DNA of 64,000 bases. Origin: Solanum dulcamara (Eukaryota > Streptophyta > Magnoliopsida > Solanales > Solanaceae). Positions within the stretch are counted from its first letter, which is position 1. Every line of letters starts with the position of its first letter. The stretch spans positions 55,996,501 through 56,060,500 of the forward strand of contig NC_077240.1 in NCBI RefSeq assembly GCF_947179165.1, read 5' to 3'. Of this stretch, positions 56,989-64,000 are shown piece by piece. The notes under the pieces were generated by a model that saw nothing but the letters and a program-made list of their open reading frames with translations, had not been told where the DNA came from and did no database searches. The translations under genes were made by a program, and so were the position numbers.

Positions 56989-59780
56989 TGTCATGACCCA
57001 ACCCCTTAGGCCGCGACTGGAGGCCGACCTGGACCCTCCGTATACCTAACTATCAGTTGTGGTAAAATTGAACTGTAAATAAAACAATATCATGTAACAG
57101 AGCCCCATTGGGCGATAACATTTTCTTAAACCTATAGCCCTTTTCGTTTGTGTCATAACATGAAAGGGCATGCAAGCCGACAAGGCTGCCATAACATAAT
57201 AACATATACCATACATCATGTAGACCCAACTGAATTAAACTGATATACACAACCTACATATACATATTTGCAGACCTCTAACAATATCAATGATAAAATA
57301 TGGCGGGAAAGGTCCCCTGCCTTACCCCTGAATAACAAAACAATACTATACATCAACGGCCAATGCCAAAAACTAGGCTTCGATACAATAGAGCCTCTTC
57401 CAGCTGAGCTGAACGGGATCCTAAGATGATGGACTTGCAAAACCTGTACCTGTACTTACGAGCATAAAACGCAGCCCCCTCGAGAAAAGGGTGGTCAGTA
57501 CGACATATGTACTGAGTATTTAAAATATAACACAATACGACTAGAGGCATATCTGAAATAAAGAAGTAGGGGATAAAATATCAAATCAAAAACCTGTACC
57601 TGGAAAAGTAAAATCATGCATGCTCAAACTTTCAATATAGCCGGCCCTATCAGGGATCCAGTGAGACATATATGTAGTACCATCACCTCCTTATTACAAC
57701 ACATCATTATATCATCATATATATACATACGTACCCGGCCCTCTAGTGAGGGCGCAATGAACAATGCAGTGGATTGTACACGATTACTATTCCCAGCCCC
57801 GGGGTCGACAAAAGAAGTGTTATAGTATGCATGAGTAGAGTAGTGAGAAACAAAACACAATTTAAATCATTATCGGGGACTCAATGAATTCATCAGTTGA
57901 ATCATCCCTGGAGATCAGGGCAGAAAATATCTGACGTATACCTTCTAAATGTCACTAAGGACTATGTAAAAGAGAGTTTTGCAAATCTTAGACTTATACC
58001 AGTATTAAATATCTTATAGAAGTCTGAGCATTGGTTATCTCAGAGCCTTTCTTTTTACAAAAAAGAGCTTAGTTGAATCAATTGTTAAACAGTTATATAG
58101 AAGACTCGAGGAGTAGGAGTTTAACTACTTTAAAAGTTTTAACATCCAGAAGTGATTCAAAGTCCTGAAGTCATATTCAGAACCTAAGAGTGAAGTTGTG
58201 CCGAAGCTTTCATCATCCATATCCTACATCTAAGACATGCCAAAAGGAAGAGAAAAGATAGGCTTTACATACCTATGTCAAAAACATACCAAGAGAAGCT
58301 TCACATACCTCTTATGAGTTACTCTTTATCTCGTTCGCCTCGTCGTCCTTTGAACCTATTCAATATGAAAGAAATACAAATATCAACAACCCTTGACTAT
58401 TCAACACCTTTAATTATACATGAGTATTCAAAGAACTCATTTCCTCGCTCATCTTCTCGACTAGTTCCTTAACTAGTTAAAGAGTTAACGGAAATCGGGC
58501 AGCACCTCCCCTAAATATGCCCTATCTGAATTTCGAATCACACCCCTAATAACTAAAACCAACCAAAAGAAACAACCTACAACATATATACAATCAATTC
58601 ACACCAACATTACACAATACAAACCCCAAACAACTCACTCCAAACTATCACAACGTGAACTCTAGACAGCTTACTGTCATGCATTATTGCTTCATTTTGA
58701 AAGGGTAATTAAAGGAAATAGGATTTATGTCCTCATGAAAGTTATAGAAATGTGTCTTAGGGTAGCATACAATTTCGAATCACCCCTACATCAATTCTGT
58801 ACAAAAATATATGCCTAATATACCAACAATAGTCCGTGTAAGATGTCCAAAACCAAAATCTGGGCAGTACCTCCTGTATACTTCGTCACCCTTTTTCGAG
58901 TAGATAAAAGTAAAACTTGATTTTAAAGACTTATTAAAGTTATATACCTATGAAATACCTTTCCAAATCATATTGAATCACTCGAAACGAAGCTGTACAC
59001 AAGAAGTTATACTAATATTACTAACCATAGTCCTATTCAAAAATGGGTTTGTTAACTAGCTCTTAACGTTTTCTCTCTTTGTTCTTTCAACTTTCTCTCA
59101 AGTTTCCAAGGGTAGAGATGAATTTATGGTTCCGTAGACATCGTAAGATACATGTATACACCTCCACGTTGTTGAGGAACACCATAGATAATTAATTCAC
59201 GGAGGAAAAATTGGAAACTTACCTTAATTTCTCCAAAACATGGCTGCCTTTCTCTTCTTCTTCTCTCACGTTTTTTCCTTCTCTTTGGCTGTTGTTTTGG
59301 ACAGAAAATGTGACTAAGAGTCACTTAAAATATAGATATATGTTGCCTTAGGGGTGAGACATGTCATCTCCTAAGGGTGACACGTGTTCGGCCCCCATTG
59401 GGCCAACACATACATGTTGCCAATAAGAGGCTGCCACGTGGCGTAGAGTCCACCTCCCCCCAAGAAGGTGGGTCACCTACTTGTCCCCAAGCAGGTGGTT
59501 CACCTGCTTGCATGTGGTGCTGTCACGTGTCACTCCTCCATTGGCTGCCATGTGTCGTCCTTTCTCCTTCCTCGTGGATTTGTAATCTCGTCCTATTTTA
59601 AGAGGCTATGTAATCCATGCTACGTAAGATTGGTATGTCCTCAAGTAGCTCAAGTATGTAAGACATATAAGTTAGTAGCTAACGTAGGTAAGTCGAGTTC
59701 TACGACTCATCACTTGGCCCTCAATTCCTTCCGAATTCTTATGACTCTATTTGCAACCTTCTCTACTATGGGGTATCACA
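56989..59780 (-). repeat. Block I complete LTR
   Basis: + strand TGTCATGACCC ... GGGGTATCACA, 2792 bp. In the minus direction, U3 contains three CACGTG boxes (59524-59529, 59435-59440, 59381-59386), then a TATA-like stretch at about 59329-59341, then an AAG|GTAAGT donor-like site at about 59225-59217. Confidence 0.8.
59329..59529 (-). promoter_or_regulatory. LTR promoter with three G-boxes and a TATA-like site
   Basis: Three perfect CACGTG hexamers lie at 59524-59529, 59435-59440 and 59381-59386, in contexts GTCACGTGTC, GCCACGTGGC and GACACGTGTT. These are G-boxes, bound by plant bZIP and bHLH factors. The minus strand then reads TATATCTATATTT at about 59341-59329. An inverted repeat with 9-base arms AAGCAGGTG / CACCTGCTT (59489-59509) lies between boxes. 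Function is inferred from position only. Confidence 0.5.
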
Positions 59781-59884
59781 TTCTCCCTTCCTTAGAGTCA
59801 TTTGATAGTGTCGTAGCATATCTATCTCACATGATAATGTCTAAGGAACTTATGAGACATTCTGAGTTTAAAAGTGTAGGGTGG

Positions 59885-60392
59885 AACAGACAACCAACTG
59901 AACAAGGTGACTATTAAGAACAGGTATCCTATGCCATAAATTAATGATTTATTTGGCCATCTTTATGGTGCACAATATTCTCCAAGTTAGACTTGAGAAC
60001 AGGTTACCACTAGATGAGGATTAGGGTGGACGACATCCCAAAGTGTACCTTTAGGACTCTATTATGAGTTCTTAGTCATGTCTTTTGTATTACCCAATGC
60101 CCCCAACAAATTTTATGGAGTTGATGAACCCTGAGTTCTGGTCCTACTTAGACTCATTTGTGATAGTTTTCTATGACTACATTCTAGTCTGTTCAAGGAG
60201 TAGGGAGCATCATGAGCAACATTTGAGGTTTGTACTCCAAGCCTTGTGAGATCAACAATTGTATGCCAAAATCACTAAGTAAGAGTTTTGACTTGAGTTA
60301 GTCACATATTTGGGGAACCTGGTGTCTAAGGATGGGATTAGGGAGGATCTTTTGAGGATTGCTGTAGTTCGTGATTTGACTAGTCCTACCTC
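59885..60392 (+). pseudogene. pol: Element H reverse transcriptase, second part
   Basis: It picks up the RT motif broken at 52253: NQLNKVTIKNRYPMP at about 59895-59937. It then runs through EQVTT-like text for the GYHQL region, YYEFLVMSF, NAPNKF, SFVIVF-like text with a Tyr-Asp word near 60170 for the catalytic box, RDQQLYAKI, and LVSKDGI (about 60325). It ends at RDLTSPT, right where solo LTR J begins. Stops and frameshifts are frequent. The same reading frame context resumes at 63438. Confidence 0.8.
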
Positions 60393-63300
60393 TGTCATGA
60401 CCTAGCCTAAGGACTAGCCATGACACGGAGATCGAAACCCTGAAGGGTCCCAACGAAGTTTCTTAGCATATCATTTATGAGAATACATAAGGTAAGTAAA
60501 GTGATAGAACTTAAACATGGATGTGGAAACAAAATGTAAACATGAAAAGTCTCAATCCAAAATAGAATAATGACATAGACTCTATGACATCCAACATCAC
60601 TCTACAAAACTAGATGGAGGAATAAGAAAAGCTCCGATCTCACCTAATATAAAAGAAGGAATAGTCATAAGAACGATGAAACATAAAATTTTACATCCTC
60701 AAAACATGAGGACTCACCACAAGTTAAAGTAAAAACTCAACTTTATTCATGAAAATGATGCGCGTAAAGATTGTTTGTCCCTATATTATGATAAAATATA
60801 GGAAAAAGTATGCGTTAGTATGTTTGAATATAATAAGTATGTAGGAATGAAATGCATGATATAAAAGCAATGATGTAATGATCAAGGTTAGAACACATGA
60901 TAAGAAAACCATTTATACGTAATAGTGAATCATGAGTAAGGCTAATGTCATTTAGCCTTAATGCAACCCTATAAAAAAAAGGAAATTGTACAATGCATGG
61001 GTAGTCATAAGTCATAATGGAAAATCATAAATGATCTTGTAAGTTTATATGTAGTAGCAAAGATCTTAAATCATATTGAGAGTCATAAAACCATTGGCGA
61101 GAGAACATACTTTACTTTGTAAAAGATATTAGCAATAGTAAGAAATACCTTAAACATTGAAAGAGGGACCTTGCACCTTTGTGAGATCAACCGTTAACTG
61201 ACATAAACTATATGAGCTAAATCGGAGGAAAGGGAGAGGCTACTTTCTCAGATAGACTCCTGTATGCCTAAGTGTATCCACTAAGCTATATGAAGTATGA
61301 AGCCTCTACTACGGGTGACCCTTAAAGGAATCAAGCCTCTACTATGGGTTATGCTTTATCCTTTGGTACCACGTAGTTATGGGACAATGTGATTTTACTA
61401 TGGGTCTCTTGCCTCAACTAGGGGAGAGAGTGCCTATGCCAAGGTCCACTCGGTTCTAGATAAACTCTCAATGGAATATCATACATAGTATATCAAAAGC
61501 TTGTCATTAATTCAACATCATGTGGGAGGGTCCATATCTACTACCCATCCACCATTCATAAAAACATAATTATAGAATAGCTCCTTAATCTTATCTCATG
61601 TAATGTGAGTGTAGGCCTTTCATCATTACTATATTTATTCATAAAATATCTTTAGGGACTTAAATCACCTTATTATTAACTTGCTTAAAACATCCATGAA
61701 TCATCATTCATAACTTTTTATGAGTCATTCATAAATATTAAAAAATCATTCGTAAAGCTTTCATTGAAATAACTTGACAATCATGATCATATCTTATACC
61801 TGAAAATATAATGAAATATTGAATACATGATCATTTGAATTGGAAATTATGAGATTAACTTGAAAACATACCTGATTATATACTTTGTATCAACCCATAC
61901 ATAATTCATGAAGATAACATCAATAGGAGTATAATTGAAAATGCCCATAATTCAAGATAAAGCAATTAGGAAATTCATAGGAAATACTTCAATTCCTATA
62001 TAATAATCATTAATTCATATTGAAATAGTATTGTAATCATAGTTTAAATCACAATTGAAAGACTCATAAAAACATTCATAAGTTCATACTTGAAAATTAG
62101 CTAATTCCATAGGTCTAGGTAATACTTTATGGATGTCATGCAATTATTGATAATTGATGTATATTTGAGTAGAGAATCATGTAATAAAACTTAATTCATG
62201 AAATTGGAAGAAGAATTGATTAAACTCTCATACAATATATACTGGAAATCACATGAAAAGTTGAAGATCTTTTGGGCTTCATGGGTGGAAGATACCCATG
62301 AATCAATGCCCACATACCTTGGGTGGATTCCGTCATTGAAGCTTGAAAATTGATGGAATTTAGAGGATTTTCTAGAGAGAGGATTTCTAGATACTCGAAT
62401 ATTTGGATTGATGATTAGGAGGGGGAAACTAGTTTGGGGAATGATATATTCCTACAAAACACCCAAAAATAAATTAGGATAGAGGTAAAAGGCTTTAGAA
62501 AGGACCAAAATAGCCTTATAAGTCATTCAGAATTTTTCTAAGAAAATGAGTTTTACGACTCGTAGAAAACTCTATGGTTCATAGAGTCGAGTCTAATCTT
62601 TATGTGATCTGGTAGCCTCTAGTAAAGTCATACAATGTTACCCTAAACTCTAAATGAGGAAAAATTGACCGCGTTGGAAAGAAGACTCAAAGACCTTTAA
62701 TTTGATAGTTCATGAGACACTCATATTTTATATTCGGGGATATAAAATCATTTGAAGTTTACCCAAGTAAATTCTTTTACCGAAACTCAATTCATAAAAA
62801 ATCTTTCAAGTCATCTTTTTGCTAGAGGATTCTTGTGACCTTAAAACATCTACAAATCTATTCCCACAATTAAGAATTAACCTTAATATCTATGCACACT
62901 TACAATTAACCGAGCACAACCTTACGGATGGCACTCTAAAGGTCGTAAACCCATATCATCAAAACCTAAGCACATAAAACAATAGCTATTGGGAATCACC
63001 TTTGGTTTCTACGACTCATCCTTACTAGTCATTAAATCTCCTGCAGGTCGTACAAATGACTCATCAACCTCTCCCTTTATTTAGTCAAAATTAGAACTTA
63101 GGACTCATCCTACGAGTTCTTTTCACGATTGTTTATCCAATGACTCATCGTGTTGAGTCATTTCAAAAGTACTGAGGCTTGTATTTTGTAGGAATCAGAC
63201 TATTGATCCTACAAATCCCTTCTACGAGTCGTAAGACTTTATGCGATTCATACACTGACCATAAACTTTCTTCCAAAATTAACCAATTTTCCAACCTTAA

Positions 63301-63432
63301 CATTCAATCTACGACTCACTCCTATGACTCGTACGATCTCCCATGACTTGTAGGTCCATTCATAAACTCTAGGACAGTTCCTTTTCTTGGAATTTTCTTT
63401 CATTTTGTCTTTTTAACTTCTAGCGTATTACA
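60393..63432 (-). mobile_element. Solo LTR J, inserted in H pol
   Basis: + strand TGTCATGACCTAGCC ... GCGTATTACA, 3040 bp. It is flanked by ACCTC (60388-60392) and ACTTC (63433-63437), a 5-bp duplication with one change. No interior region is attached and H pol continues on both sides. It holds CTACGACTC/GAGTCGTAG words at about 63010-63350 and, on the minus strand, a donor-like AAG|GTATGT at about 62322-62315. Its 61459-62335 segment is related to the fragment inside block D at 30980-31868. Confidence 0.85.
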
Positions 63433-63437
63433 ACTTC

Positions 63438-64000
63438 TCCTACAAAGGTTCACTATTTAGTAGGTTTAGCATGCAACTACATGTGGTTCATGGAGTGATT
63501 TTCTTCAATAGAAACAACTTTTACTGGATTATCTCAAAAGAAAATCCCCTTCCTCTCTAATGAGTGTGAGGTGAGATTTCTAAAGCTGAAAACCTTCTTG
63601 ACTTCAGCTCTAATTCTTACTCTTTCTATTGAGGGCTATGGGTTTACGGTCTATGGTGATGCTTCTATTGTTGTCTTGGTTGTGTGTTGATGCAGCATGA
63701 TAGTAATATTGCTTATACTTCTAGACAGATGAAGCTTTATGAGAAGAACTACCCAACTCATTACTTGGAGTGGGCAGTGGTAGTCTTCGAGTTAAAGATT
63801 TGGAGGCACTACTTGTATGGAGTTCATAGAAAGGTATTAACTGGTTAGCATCGTCGTCAATACATATTTAGTAAGAGGGACCTTAATCAGAGACAACACT
63901 GGTGGTTAAAGTTACTGAAGTATTATTACATCTTGGTCCTTTATCACTCGATCAAGGCTAATGTGGTCGTGATGCCTTGAGCCAAAAAGTGGTGAGTATG
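63438..64000 (+). pseudogene. pol: Element H end of RT and RNase H, runs off the window
   Basis: It begins with the connection after the RT thumb (a VGLA.NY word for the FVGLA.YYRRF motif at about 63455-63490), then [30 protein letters not shown] (about 63575-63670), a [15 protein letters not shown] stretch, LEW, WRHYLYG and SKRDLNQRQ-like text, ending near the ALS.K.VSM linker at the window edge. The first catalytic Asp is present in YGDAS. Frameshifts occur near 63670, 63720 and 63850. Integrase should lie beyond 64000. Confidence 0.8.

Larger units (their letters stand above)
52254..59884 (-). mobile_element. Block I: minus-strand gypsy-type element, rearranged
   Basis: In the minus direction it holds a short 3'-interior piece (59884-59781), an LTR (59780-56989), PBS and leader, a long poorly coding interior with integrase near its end, and the last 0.96 kb of another LTR copy (53216-52254). 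AACAG at 52249-52253 and 59885-59889 is a candidate target duplication. The two LTR copies share 52254-53216 and 56989-57955. The right end is not an LTR terminus. Confidence 0.65.

Noticed and set aside
57616..57860. Small open frames repeated at 52881-53090 and 57616-57825
   Set aside because: They recur because both lie in copies of the same LTR; no coding motif.
59377..59917. Two open frames, one of 149 codons, with Pro/Gly/Cys-rich repeats
   Set aside because: They read through the G-box region of the I LTR into RT remnants of H and arise from GC-rich promoter repeats.

Overview
This window reads as plant heterochromatin made almost entirely of decayed LTR retrotransposons. I see no intact gene of any kind. 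The elements are Ty3/gypsy: protein order is gag, protease, RT, RNase H, integrase, then a chromodomain-like tail. Primer-binding sites are variants of TGGTATCAGAGC (initiator tRNA-Met), and LTRs are about 2-4 kb, as in chromoviruses of the Tekay/Del type. The LTR families, an Au-like SINE and the AT-rich base composition suggest a Solanaceae-like eudicot; that is inference, not proof.

Region 1-27526 is a nest. Element C (409-27526, + strand) has its 5' LTR split by element B (1497-18163, +). The 5' LTR of B is split by element A (4669-14806, +; 5-bp target duplication CCAAG) and by a hAT-like miniature element (about 2240-2889). A and B are non-autonomous gag remnants. C keeps a broken gag-pol including a chromodomain.

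Region 27522-38945 is a minus-strand mosaic (block D). It has two outer LTRs, the left one carrying a 642-bp tandem duplication. The interior joins an integrase tail, an LTR fragment of another family, a gag interrupted by an Au-like SINE with a 14-bp target duplication, a 3.1-kb array of seven tandem copies of a ~447-bp gag segment, another LTR end and a second gag start.

Region 38946-64000 is one long + strand element (H), exploded by later insertions: solo LTR F in its 5' LTR (itself split by element G1, 40411-46502, target duplication GATAT); solo LTR G2 in gag (48486-50517, ACCTA); minus-strand block I in RT (52254-59884, candidate AACAG); and minus-strand solo LTR J between RT and RNase H (60393-63432, ACCTC/ACTTC). 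H runs off the right edge. Block I carries a degenerate 120-bp 5S rRNA-like sequence.

Four points stand out: the tandem gag array; the 5S-derived block; short palindromic word arrays in the upstream part of several otherwise different LTR families; and a repeated layout in which an AG|GTATGT or AG|GTAGGC splice-donor-like site in the LTR is matched by a pyrimidine tract plus AG just before the gag ATG, so that the PBS would lie inside a leader intron.
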